The notes below the pieces were generated by a model, which was not told where the DNA came from, ran no database searches, and was given only the letters and a program-made list of their open reading frames with translations. Below are positions 43,344 to 54,005 of a DNA stretch of 64,000 nucleotides, in pieces. Position numbers and translations under genes: made by a program. Source of the DNA: Clostridiales bacterium. GTDB lineage: Bacteria; Bacillota; Clostridia; Saccharofermentanales; Saccharofermentanaceae. Location: NCBI GenBank assembly GCA_017451265.1, contig JAFSPU010000008.1:1-64000 (forward strand), written 5' to 3'. How positions within the stretch are numbered: position 1 is the first letter of the stretch; every line of letters begins with the position of its first letter.

Positions 43344-44593
43344 TTGAAAGGATCCTTCTTCCCTTCGGTTATACCGCCGTCGTAGAACTCGGGGTTGTAG
43401 TTGGGTGACATGATGCCATCGAGCGTGGCGCAGCTTTTTACCGTGCCCTCGCCGAACCTTCTGTTGATGTCGTCGATGGCCTTGCTAAGCTTGCTCTCCT
43501 CTTCCCTCTTCTCGGGGGACTCGGAGAACATCGACATCTGTATGCCGGAGTCCTCGGGTATGACCTTGGCGCACCTTACGCCGACACTTCTTATTGCGCT
43601 GTGCCAGTCGTAGGACTCATCGAAAAGTTCCATCGCGGTCTCATATATCACCTTCTCGCTGTTGGTGGGCTCGAAGAGTGTCTTCTGGTGCTCGTAAACA
43701 AGCAGGTCCTTGTCACGCACCGTGATGGCTACGTTACAGCCGAGCAGGCCGTGCTTTCGCAGCCTTCTTGCCACGGAATCGCTCAGTGTGCGGAATGTAC
43801 CGCACGCCTGCCTTCTGGTGAGGATGTCCTTGGGAGTTGTCATGGAGTTGCCGATGGACTTGTACTCCCTTTTCTCGTCAGCGGGAGCCACGGGGCTGTC
43901 GTCGATGCCATTGGCGTAATACCAGAGCATCTCGCCGGGCTTGCCCAGGTAGTCTGCCATGAACTCGCGGGAAGCGTTCGCAAGGTCGCCTATGGTCCTG
44001 ATGTTGACCTCCAGAAGCTTGGCAGAAGTCGCACCTCCGACGAAAAGCAGATCAGCGGCAGGCAGAGGCCACACGATGTCGCGAAAGTTCTCTTCTGTTA
44101 TGACTGTGGTGGCATCCGGCTTCTTGTAGTCGGAGCCGAGCTTGGCAAAGATCTTGTTAAAACTCACGCCGACAGAGCACGTGAGCTTGAACTCCTCCCG
44201 CACCCTGCGTCTTATCTCGTCCGCGAGCTCACCCGGATCACGGCTGCCTATGACCTCCGTCATATCCACCCAGCACTCATCCATACCGAAGGGCTCGACT
44301 CTGTCGGAGTACTCCTCGTAAAGCGAGCGCAGCTTCCCTGAGTAGTAAGCATACTTGTCGTAATGGGAACTTACCTTCACAAGGCCGGGGCACTTCTGCT
44401 CCGCCTGCCAGATAGCTTCGGCTGTCTTGACTCCCGCTTTCTTGGCGAGCTCATTGCGCGCAAGGATAATGCCGTGGCGCTTGCTCGCGTCACCCGTGAC
44501 TGCCATGGGGACGTCACGCAGCTCGGGATGGGCCACCATCTCGACCGAGGCAAAGAAGCAGTTTTGATCAATGTGAAAGATGGTTCTCGACAT
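43340..44593 (-). CDS. dinB: DNA polymerase IV, Y-family
   Basis: A 417-residue translesion polymerase. The palm motif is FHIDQNCFFASVE with the metal Asp8 and the aromatic steric gate. The second acidic pair is in GMDECWVDMT. Little-finger sequence follows, and a clamp-binding motif QMSMF lies near residue 379. The variant HIDQN replaces the usual HxDxD-type start and is common in Clostridia. It is expressed with the radical SAM gene downstream. Confidence 0.93.
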   Translation of the reverse strand: MSRTIFHIDQNCFFASVEMVAHPELRDVPMAVTGDASKRHGIILARNELAKKAGVKTAEAIWQAEQKCPGLVKVSSHYDKYAYYSGKLRSLYEEYSDRVEPFGMDECWVDMTEVIGSRDPGELADEIRRRVREEFKLTCSVGVSFNKIFAKLGSDYKKPDATTVITEENFRDIVWPLPAADLLFVGGATSAKLLEVNIRTIGDLANASREFMADYLGKPGEMLWYYANGIDDSPVAPADEKREYKSIGNSMTTPKDILTRRQACGTFRTLSDSVARRLRKHGLLGCNVAITVRDKDLLVYEHQKTLFEPTNSEKVIYETAMELFDESYDWHSAIRSVGVRCAKVIPEDSGIQMSMFSESPEKREEESKLSKAIDDINRRFGEGTVKSCATLDGIMSPNYNPEFYDGGITEGKKDPFK

Positions 44594-44627
44594 ATGTTTA
44601 TATTATATAAACAAACTGTTAACTGTG

Positions 44628-44655
44628 TTGTATTTTTGAGGGTTGATGTTATAAT
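44628..44655 (+). promoter_or_regulatory. Promoter of the two-component system
   Basis: TTGTAT (44628-44633), 16-bp spacer, TATAAT (44650-44655) with an extended TG at 44647-44648. A leader of about 70 bases leads to AGGAGG before the response regulator. Confidence 0.7.
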
Positions 44656-44732
44656 ACGTATTATAAATTATCAAAAGAATTGAATAACATAAAACACACA
44701 TCTTAATATATGTGGATAATAGGAGGTTTCAC

Positions 44733-45443
44733 ATGGATCAGAGCAGAGTTCTTCTTGTAGATGACGATACAGATATCCTCGAGATCAATAAGACTTTTCT
44801 CGAAGGAGAGGGCTATGAAGTCTCTACTGCCACTAACATTGCACAAACGATGGAGAAGGTTCAGACATATAACTTCGATTGTATCGTCCTTGACGTAATG
44901 CTTCCTGACGGAAACGCATTCGAGCTTCCTCCTAAAATCCAGGTATATTCCAATGCACCTATCATCTTCCTCACTGCAAGAGAGCAGGCTGAAGATAAGG
45001 TAACGGGATTTAAGTCAGGTGCTGATGACTACATCACCAAGCCCTACTCACTCCCTGAGCTTTCACTTCGTATCAATGCTCACATCAGACGTAATATGAA
45101 GTCCGAGGGCTTCCTCATGGAGTTCCCGCCTCTTAAGATCAATATCAAGACAAGAGAAGTTACTCTTAAGGACACTCCCGTTCATCTTACAAACAGAGAG
45201 TTCGATATCTTGAGACTTCTCGCCGAGACACCTAACGTTATCGTTCCTTTCGCAAGGATCTACTCTCATGTATGGGGCGATGACACACCCTGTGACAACC
45301 ACCTCGTAATGGTTAACATCTCCTACTTAAGAAAGAAGATGGACAAGATCGCACCTGACATCACATTCGTTAAGACTGAATGGGGAATCGGTTATTCATT
45401 CGCTAACCCGCCGGTAAAGAACAGTCTCCATAACGAGTTCTGA
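44733..45443 (+). CDS. OmpR-family response regulator
   Basis: A 236-residue two-domain regulator. The receiver domain has LLVDDDTD, the phosphoacceptor Asp in DCIVLDVMLPDG, the switch Thr in IIFLTAREQ and Lys in DYITKPYSL. The winged-helix domain ends YLRKKMDKIAPDITFVKTEWGIGYSF. The ATG at 44733 follows AGGAGG by six bases. Its TGA shares its final A with the ATG of the kinase gene, so the two are translationally coupled. Confidence 0.95.
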   Translation: MDQSRVLLVDDDTDILEINKTFLEGEGYEVSTATNIAQTMEKVQTYNFDCIVLDVMLPDGNAFELPPKIQVYSNAPIIFLTAREQAEDKVTGFKSGADDYITKPYSLPELSLRINAHIRRNMKSEGFLMEFPPLKINIKTREVTLKDTPVHLTNREFDILRLLAETPNVIVPFARIYSHVWGDDTPCDNHLVMVNISYLRKKMDKIAPDITFVKTEWGIGYSFANPPVKNSLHNEF

Positions 45444-47599
45444 TGGCTGTTCGGAAGAATAAAGAAACCAAGAACATTTCAAAGCAGCTCCTCCTGGTGC
45501 TGCTTTTTATTCTTGCGTGCGTTCTTCTGTCCCATCAGCTTTACATGATCAACACAAGAAGGGATTCCGGTCTAACATTTGAGAACGAGAAGTTCGTAAT
45601 CCCTTCCGACCGCCAGACGGTTTACATAGGTGAGAATCTTATTTTCGTACCTAATGTGGATTACACGGATATCGATAGCCAGGATTTCCTGTTCTACGAT
45701 TATGACGATGTACCTTACGCATCAGGCGTAACCATATCCCCCACAGAAGGCTGGAACAATTTAGGGCCCGATGCCGAATGGCATAACTGCGAAGACCGAC
45801 CGCAGAACAGAGTTATAGAACGTGAGGGTAAGAATAAGTACTGCGGTGTTTATATAATGACACTGCACTTTGAAGAGCCTAACATTGCCTACTACCTGAA
45901 CATCCCTAATGCCAACGGACTCGTAGACGTTTACTGCAACGGCGATAACTTAGGTTTCCTCTGGGGTCGCTCTGATGAATGGACCCCGACTGTGGGATTC
46001 GGATACAATTATCTTCCTATCGTTCCCAATCAGGACGGAATAGCAAAGATAATGATCGCCGTTAGCACTAATGTGAAGATCAATAATCCGGGAATACTAT
46101 CCCTCCCTTCAATTACCGCTTCCACGGATTCCATGGCGCCTTCAGTCGCTCCGGCACTGTGGCTGATGGTACAACTTATCCTGTTTCTGTTTATTCTCAT
46201 CGGAGGTCTCGTAATCTCCAGAACATTTAAGAACAGGTCTTTCTTCTATCTGTTCATCATTGTGGAGTGCCTTGTACTCGCATATACGATCATCGACTGC
46301 AGTTTCTTTGTAATAGATGCCTACACGCGCGAGCTTATGAAGTTCGTTCTCTTTATCCTGACGAACACCATGCTTTTCGTGTTCATCGATTCATTCTTCG
46401 CTTCAGAAAGCAATGTAAAGAAGCATCTGATCGTAAGATTCCCTCCCATGTCGGTTATCCTGACGGGCGGATTCCTTGTGCTCTGGGCCATATATGAAAG
46501 GCCGCCTCTGACAGGCATCTTCCCCCTTGTTCCTGAGGCGGGATTTATCGTAGTTGTCGCACTGCTTACTGCATACAATCTGATTGCTGTTCACTATGGA
46601 GAAGATACTTCATTCTTCGTCACCATTGCAGTTATCTACCAGGTATTCTTCAGTTCAAATGCAATAGCGAATTACAACAGAATATTCAATGTACCGTCCT
46701 ATTCTGTATTCTTCGTTATCGCCAACCTGACACTGGAATTCTACTTCATCTCAAGATACGTTATCCAGGCAAGAACGCTTGAAGATACGATGGGAAGAAT
46801 GCAGTTTCTCGTACAGGAAAAGACCATGCGTATCTCCGAGATCAACAAGGATCTTTATAACACCAATAAGAGACTCATGGAAAATGAGCAGGCCAGAAAG
46901 AATGTATTGTCCAACGTCTCGCACGACCTTCGTACTCCTATCACCGCGATAAGAGGATATGCAGAGATGCTCGTATCAAAGGGCGATAATCTTAACCCTG
47001 TACAGAAAGAAAATTACTTAAGAAACATCATCAGAAGATCAGAACAGATGGAGCGTATCATCTCTGATATCGTCGAGCTCACAAGACTTGAATCAGATGC
47101 CAACGAATTCCAGTTCATGGATGTTTCCATCTCCGAACTTCTCGATGAGATCTGCATGATGTATGAGGCTGATCTTTTAGAGACGAAGAAGAAACTTGTG
47201 GTCGATCTGCCTGATGAAGATCTGCTTTTCGTTAAGGCCGATCCCAAAAAGCTTTCACGCGTATTCGAGAACCTTATATCCAATGCAATCAACTACACTT
47301 ATGATGAAGCATTGATCACCGTAAAAGCCTGGAGAGAAGACGCGGACAAGCCCCTTTCACAGCAGAGAGTTAAGATCATCATTCAGGATAACGGTATCGG
47401 AATTCCAGAGAATGAGATCGGTATGATCTTCGACAGATTCTACCGTGCAAAGAACTCCGGAGGCAATATAAAGGGTACCGGTATCGGACTGTCTATCGTT
47501 AAGACTATCATCGACAGACACGATGCACTCATCAGTGTTGAGAGTGCGATCGGCAAGGGCACCACTTTCACCATCTCCATGAAACCGACTTACCGCTAG
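45443..47599 (+). CDS. Sensor histidine kinase with 7TMR-DISM-like sensor region
   Basis: This is a 718-residue membrane kinase. An N-terminal anchor (14-30) is followed by an extracytoplasmic beta-sandwich (about 40-210), seven membrane segments (about 230-440), a coiled coil and then HisKA with NVSHDLRTPITAIRGYAEML, and a HATPase domain with NLISNAINYTYDE, DNGIGIPENE and GTGIGLSIVK. The 7TM block fits the 7TMR-DISM family, in which the outer domain binds a sugar-like or wall-derived ligand. It is coupled to the OmpR-type regulator upstream; the signal is unknown. Confidence 0.9.
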   Translation: MAVRKNKETKNISKQLLLVLLFILACVLLSHQLYMINTRRDSGLTFENEKFVIPSDRQTVYIGENLIFVPNVDYTDIDSQDFLFYDYDDVPYASGVTISPTEGWNNLGPDAEWHNCEDRPQNRVIEREGKNKYCGVYIMTLHFEEPNIAYYLNIPNANGLVDVYCNGDNLGFLWGRSDEWTPTVGFGYNYLPIVPNQDGIAKIMIAVSTNVKINNPGILSLPSITASTDSMAPSVAPALWLMVQLILFLFILIGGLVISRTFKNRSFFYLFIIVECLVLAYTIIDCSFFVIDAYTRELMKFVLFILTNTMLFVFIDSFFASESNVKKHLIVRFPPMSVILTGGFLVLWAIYERPPLTGIFPLVPEAGFIVVVALLTAYNLIAVHYGEDTSFFVTIAVIYQVFFSSNAIANYNRIFNVPSYSVFFVIANLTLEFYFISRYVIQARTLEDTMGRMQFLVQEKTMRISEINKDLYNTNKRLMENEQARKNVLSNVSHDLRTPITAIRGYAEMLVSKGDNLNPVQKENYLRNIIRRSEQMERIISDIVELTRLESDANEFQFMDVSISELLDEICMMYEADLLETKKKLVVDLPDEDLLFVKADPKKLSRVFENLISNAINYTYDEALITVKAWREDADKPLSQQRVKIIIQDNGIGIPENEIGMIFDRFYRAKNSGGNIKGTGIGLSIVKTIIDRHDALISVESAIGKGTTFTISMKPTYR

Positions 47600-47651
47600 C
47601 AAAGCCTTGAAATTACTTGCTTTTCTGTCATAAGAAAAATGACAAAAAGGC

Positions 47652-47680
47652 TTGACACCATTACGTTTTAAGGTGATAAT
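47652..47680 (+). promoter_or_regulatory. Strong promoter of the HU gene
   Basis: TTGACA (47652-47657), 17-bp spacer, GATAAT (47675-47680). Confidence 0.8.
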
Positions 47681-47725
47681 TACTTATGCAAATTGCCTAT
47701 ATTAAAGGCTAACAGGAGGCATTCT

Positions 47726-48019
47726 ATGAATAAAACAGAACTGATTGATGCAATCGCTAAGAAGGCTGACCTTTCCAAGAAGGACGCTGAGGCTGCTCTT
47801 AAGGCTACTATCGAGTCTATCGAGTGCGCTCTCGCTTCCGGCGACAAGGTTACTCTCGTAGGCTTCGGTACATTCGAGGTTAAGGAGAGAGCAGCTCGTG
47901 AGGGCCGCAACCCTGCTACAGGCGAGACTATCAAGATCAAGGCTTCTAAGGCTCCCGCTTTCAAGGCTGGTAAGGAGCTCAAGGAGAAGGTAAATTCCAA
48001 GAAGAAGTGCAAGAAGTAA
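47726..48019 (+). CDS. hup: HU-family DNA-binding protein
   Basis: A 97-residue nucleoid protein. [22 protein letters not shown] begins it and the DNA-binding arm signature [22 protein letters not shown] is intact; a basic tail (NSKKKCKK) ends it. The ATG at 47726 is set by AGGAGG. It has its own strong promoter and terminator, as usual for an abundant protein. Confidence 0.96.
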   Translation: MNKTELIDAIAKKADLSKKDAEAALKATIESIECALASGDKVTLVGFGTFEVKERAAREGRNPATGETIKIKASKAPAFKAGKELKEKVNSKKKCKK

Positions 48020-48049
48020 TATTTACTTATTGATTTAGTTCTTATGGGC

Positions 48050-48077
48050 GGCAGTCGGTTATACCGGCTGCCTTTTC
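48050..48077 (+). terminator. Terminator of the HU gene
   Basis: GGCAGTCGGT, loop TAT, ACCGGCTGCC, then TTTTC (one G-U pair). It overlaps the last codons of the convergent gene at 48059. Confidence 0.8.
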
Positions 48078-48619
48078 AATTCCGCCAATCGGTCTGTCAC
48101 ATCATCAGCGAGTATATGAAGTATCTTTGTAGTCTTAAGTCCTGAAGTCTCGAATCCGCTTCTTCTGATTGCATATCTGATATCCCTCTCCGCTTGCTCA
48201 TAGGTAAGCTTAAGCACATCACAGGCGATACCGTACAACTGACGCATTCCGTGGTAATACACTTCCCTGTAGATAACCATTCTTCTGATGATTTCGAAGA
48301 TCGCATTCGTCCCCATCAGAGTCATGTCAAAATCATAGAAAACCAGTGCTTCATTTATGACCGATGTGATGAAACACTCGGGCACTTCACTCTCTATCTT
48401 AGCTGCATGTCTGACAACGATCTCATTGATATCAGATACTGCCTTACCGGGCCTCTTCCTGCCGTCTACAAAGTAATGGAAATTCCCTTCTCCGTCAGCG
48501 ATACCGATGATACCGCGGCAGCTTAGCATCGTATTGATCCTCTCAAGGAGAGCCTTATCACTGCATACAACATAGATACCGGTCTCTTTGTCACGGCTTT
48601 TGCGATTCATGTAATTCAT
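48059..48619 (-). CDS. Spo0A C-terminal-like DNA-binding protein with degenerate receiver
   Basis: A 186-residue protein. The C-terminal half (about 85-180) follows the Spo0A effector domain: ECFITSVINEALVFYDFDMTLMGTNAIFEIIRRM, YGIACDVLKLTYEQAERDIRYAIRRSGF. The N-terminal part (GIYVVCSDKALLERINTMLSCRGIIGIAD) has the shape of a receiver start, but it is only about 80 residues long and has no acidic pocket or phosphoacceptor Asp, so it is unlikely to be phosphorylated. The ATG at 48619 has AAAGGGG upstream. It is likely a Spo0A-related regulator in a lineage that may not sporulate. Confidence 0.75.
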   Translation of the reverse strand: MNYMNRKSRDKETGIYVVCSDKALLERINTMLSCRGIIGIADGEGNFHYFVDGRKRPGKAVSDINEIVVRHAAKIESEVPECFITSVINEALVFYDFDMTLMGTNAIFEIIRRMVIYREVYYHGMRQLYGIACDVLKLTYEQAERDIRYAIRRSGFETSGLKTTKILHILADDVTDRLAELKRQPV

Positions 48620-48656
48620 ACCATATCCCCTTTGCATATACTTATTCCATGAAGTT

Positions 48657-48685
48657 ATTGTCCTATGGTAATAAGCCATTTACAA
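48657..48685 (-). promoter_or_regulatory. Promoter of the Spo0A-C-like gene
   Basis: Minus-strand TTGTAA (48680-48685), 17-bp spacer, GACAAT (48657-48662). Leader about 30 bases. The rest of the gap to 48783 holds purine-rich GGGAAA runs and no other feature. Confidence 0.55.
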
Positions 48686-48783
48686 GCGAATCGGGAAAAT
48701 AGGGAAAAATACGGCCCTTTGGGAAAGGATTTCCTTGATTTTACTGCATTTGAAGGGGTCAGGTGGGAATTTGGCCCGAAAAA

Positions 48784-49236
48784 TCAGTCCGAAATACTTA
48801 CGGCTGTCTCCAATTCCTCATTAATAGCGCCCGTTACATCAACCTCATCAACAGCCTCTACAGAGATAACATAATTACTGAATCTGGTATATCTGATCCT
48901 TACCTTCGAACCTTCATGGGGCAGCTCTCTCATCGGATTGATATAGTAGCGCACGCCGTCGATGGTAAATGAATTATTTAACAGAGCGATCTCATCGATC
49001 TGACCCGTATATGAATAATAATTCTGGGTCGCAACATCCGACAGATCAAGAAGTCTCGGACCGGTAATGAAGTACACATAAAAAGCTACTGCCACCGCAA
49101 GGATGGTAGGCAAAAAATACGAAAACACATGCCTGGTCAGTCTTTTCTTATTTCTGTTAGAAAAGATGATGATGACTACCGTAAGCATCAATACCAGCAG
49201 CACGTGTACGGCCAGATTTGCAATATAGTACTTCAA
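48784..49236 (-). CDS. Two-pass membrane protein, unknown function
   Basis: A 150-residue protein with two membrane segments (about 8-26 and 38-60) and a C-terminal beta-rich outer or inner domain (YSYTGQIDEIALLNNSFTIDGVRYYINPM, KVRIRYTRFSNYVISVEAVDEV). The soluble part may be an OB- or PepSY-like fold; not certain. It is 10 bases after the formyltetrahydrofolate cyclo-ligase gene. Confidence 0.7.
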   Translation of the reverse strand: MKYYIANLAVHVLLVLMLTVVIIIFSNRNKKRLTRHVFSYFLPTILAVAVAFYVYFITGPRLLDLSDVATQNYYSYTGQIDEIALLNNSFTIDGVRYYINPMRELPHEGSKVRIRYTRFSNYVISVEAVDEVDVTGAINEELETAVSISD

Positions 49237-49246
49237 GCTTTTAACC

Positions 49247-49834
49247 TCATATGCACAATATCATATCAGAGGGAATATCGGAAGAGGTTACCGGGATCAG
49301 GCCCATCATCTGATACTCCATGCATACGCCGATAAGAAGCGGTCTTTTATCCTCGGGAACAGATGCGATCCACCTGTCGTAATATCCCTTTCCCTGCCCC
49401 AGTCTGTTGCCTTCAGGGTCGAAAGCAATGCCGGGCATGATCATAATATCGATGTTCCCGTTCTCAAAGATCCCTTTCTTCTCATCAGGCTCGGGTATGC
49501 CGAAGCTGCCGGGAACAAGCTCAGTACCGGGGTCCTTCACCTCAATAAACACCATGTCATCACCCTTTACCAGAGGGTACACGGTCTTCTTGCCCGCCTT
49601 GCGCATATAGGCTGCAAGAGCATCGCAGGGAAGTTCGCCTCCCACAGCCTTATACACGGCCACTGCACGCGCAGAATCGAATGCCTTCTTAAGGTCTTTA
49701 TCGTCTTTAACGGCAGCCTTAAACTCATCGAGCAGGTCCTTGTCGTACTGCTCAAGCTCCTGCTTCGTAATGAGCTTCCTGTACTCCCTCACCTGGGATC
49801 TTATGCGTGACTTCTCCCACTCAATGTCCTTCAT
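49247..49834 (-). CDS. 5-formyltetrahydrofolate cyclo-ligase
   Basis: A 195-residue enzyme that turns 5-formyl-THF to 5,10-methenyl-THF with ATP. It shows the basic N-terminal helix KSRIRSQVREYRK, the substrate loop GGELPC and the signature PGIAFDPEGNRLGQGKGYYDRW. Length is normal. It is 2 bases after ligA and shares that operon. Confidence 0.93.
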   Translation of the reverse strand: MKDIEWEKSRIRSQVREYRKLITKQELEQYDKDLLDEFKAAVKDDKDLKKAFDSARAVAVYKAVGGELPCDALAAYMRKAGKKTVYPLVKGDDMVFIEVKDPGTELVPGSFGIPEPDEKKGIFENGNIDIMIMPGIAFDPEGNRLGQGKGYYDRWIASVPEDKRPLLIGVCMEYQMMGLIPVTSSDIPSDMILCI

Positions 49835-49836
49835 AA

Positions 49837-52529
<2,693 letters not shown>

Positions 52530-52532
52530 TTA

Positions 52533-52775
52533 TCAAGCCTCTGCTTCTTCGGGATCGTAGTCCTCAAGAAGAGCCTTAAGGATAGCTACCTCTTCACTGT
52601 TAAGGGAAATGCCCTTGCCGACCTTCTCATGGTCAGGGCCCCAATCTCTGATATCGAGCTTGGCCTTACCATCATTCCACTTTACGATATTAGCCTCTCT
52701 CTTCCAACCGGACTTGTTGGTAGCGAGAGTACCGATAGTCTTAATGATCTCGTACTTAATTTCTGTCTTAGGCAT
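52533..52775 (-). CDS. YdbC-like PC4-fold protein
   Basis: An 80-residue protein of the YdbC/PC4 family: YEIIKTIGTLATNKSGWKREANIVKWNDGKAKLDIRDW, then HEKVGKGISLNSEEVAILKALLEDY. The PC4 fold binds single-stranded DNA; the Lactococcus YdbC structure shows this. It is a likely nucleoid or transcription-coupled protein and heads the operon with the membrane protein, ligA and the cyclo-ligase gene. Confidence 0.93.
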   Translation of the reverse strand: MPKTEIKYEIIKTIGTLATNKSGWKREANIVKWNDGKAKLDIRDWGPDHEKVGKGISLNSEEVAILKALLEDYDPEEAEA

Positions 52776-52867
52776 GACTGAAGTCCTCCTTAAAAATCAA
52801 ACAAATGCGATTTCTCACGTATTATATAATAAAAGTATTATAATAAAAAGAAGAAAATTAAGAATAT

Positions 52868-53719
52868 ATGAGAATTATTATCGTTATCATCCTTTCTTCG
52901 ATCGCTTTGATCGGAGCAATACTTATGATCTGGGGGCTTATCGAGGCCGCTCTGCTTAAGGTCACCCGCGACAGGTTAATTATCTCCAAAGGCTCGGAAG
53001 ATGCCGCTGCTGACCTGCGCATACTTTTCTTCAGCGACCTTCACCGTGAGTTTTGCATGATACCCGCAAGACGCGTGTGCGCCCTTATACGCGCCGAGAA
53101 AGCCTCGCAGGGGCTGGACGCTGTCATTTTCGGCGGAGACCTCGTAATAGGCAGCAAGAGCATCACAGGCGGTTTAAAGTATATCACCGCCATATCAGAT
53201 CAGTGCAAGGCCTTAGGCATCCCCTTCATGGCCGTAACGGGCAATCACGATACGGGTGCCGACCCCGAAGAGCTGGGTATGTTTCCCTTCGACAACATGA
53301 ACGGCTGCATCAAGTACTTAAAATCACGCCGTGACGGCCGTTATGTGGCTTTTGCAGGCGTACCCGACACAGGAAGACGAAGAAGGCTCTGGAGCGTCCC
53401 TCCCGTGCCTTCAGCGGGCATAGAGTACAAAAGCTATATCCTGCTGTCACATAACCCCGATCTGGTGCTGCACATGCCTCCCGTCCCCATTAAGGTAGAC
53501 GCCATGATCTCAGGCCACATCCACGGAGGTCAGATACGCACACCTTTCGGGCTCGAGTTCAAGTTAAGGCACGACGAACTGCCGTATCAGGGCGTAATAT
53601 CAGGCATCCATGAAGTCAACGGGATCAAGCTGTTCATCTCCAAAGGAATCGGCTGCGTATTCGTGCCGTTCCGCTTCTTTGCCCGCCCTGAGGTTAATAT
53701 TATCGAGATCGTTTCTTAA
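52868..53719 (+). CDS. Metallophosphoesterase, YkuE-like (second copy)
   Basis: A 283-residue anchored calcineurin-like protein. An N-terminal anchor (IVIILSSIALIGAILMIWG) is followed by FFSDLH (motif I), GGDLVIGSKS (II), VTGNHDTGADP (III) and ISGHIHGGQIRTPFG (V). The layout matches the protein at 27957-28805, although the sequences have diverged. Substrate unknown. A TATAAT-like AT tract lies just upstream; the ribosome site (AAGAAG) is weak. Confidence 0.87.
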   Translation: MRIIIVIILSSIALIGAILMIWGLIEAALLKVTRDRLIISKGSEDAAADLRILFFSDLHREFCMIPARRVCALIRAEKASQGLDAVIFGGDLVIGSKSITGGLKYITAISDQCKALGIPFMAVTGNHDTGADPEELGMFPFDNMNGCIKYLKSRRDGRYVAFAGVPDTGRRRRLWSVPPVPSAGIEYKSYILLSHNPDLVLHMPPVPIKVDAMISGHIHGGQIRTPFGLEFKLRHDELPYQGVISGIHEVNGIKLFISKGIGCVFVPFRFFARPEVNIIEIVS

Positions 53720-53742
53720 CCATAAGCTGAATAAAGCAACAA

Positions 53743-53776
53743 AATACGGACCACTCGGGTTAAGCGGTCCGTCTTA
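53743..53776 (+). terminator. Terminator of the second phosphoesterase gene
   Basis: ACGGACC (53745 side), large loop, GGTCCGT, then CTTAAT. A T-run is weak, so confidence is moderate. The gap 53,777-54,005 contains the glgP terminator at about 53,951-53,980 and otherwise an AT-rich stretch. Confidence 0.5.
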
Positions 53777-53950
53777 ATAACAACATAAAAAGTTCGGGCA
53801 AATTTTTTATGAGAGTGACAAAAACGGCAATTCGTCTTAATCACAATTCAATAATATCATTACGAGTTTCATAAACAACAATTCCGGCATTGGTAAGAAA
53901 CTACAAAAAAACTTGCCGTCTTTACGAGTTTTATTGCTTAAAAGAACACA

Positions 53951-53980
53951 TAAAAACAGGCGTCCATACGGGCGCCCGTT
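53951..53980 (-). terminator. Terminator after glgP
   Basis: On the minus strand GGGCGCCC, loop GTAT, GGACGCCT is followed by GTTTTTATG. One mismatch and one G-U pair in the stem. Confidence 0.6.
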
Positions 53981-54005
53981 CGTTAAAAGCCTTGAAAAGC
54001 CTGAA

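Noticed and set aside
43601..44341. Plus-strand ORF of 246 residues
   Set aside because: Antisense to dinB, which has all polymerase motifs.
53777..54005. Small protein gene in the gap between the phosphoesterase and glgP
   Set aside because: Short frames here have no ribosome site and overlap the glgP terminator.
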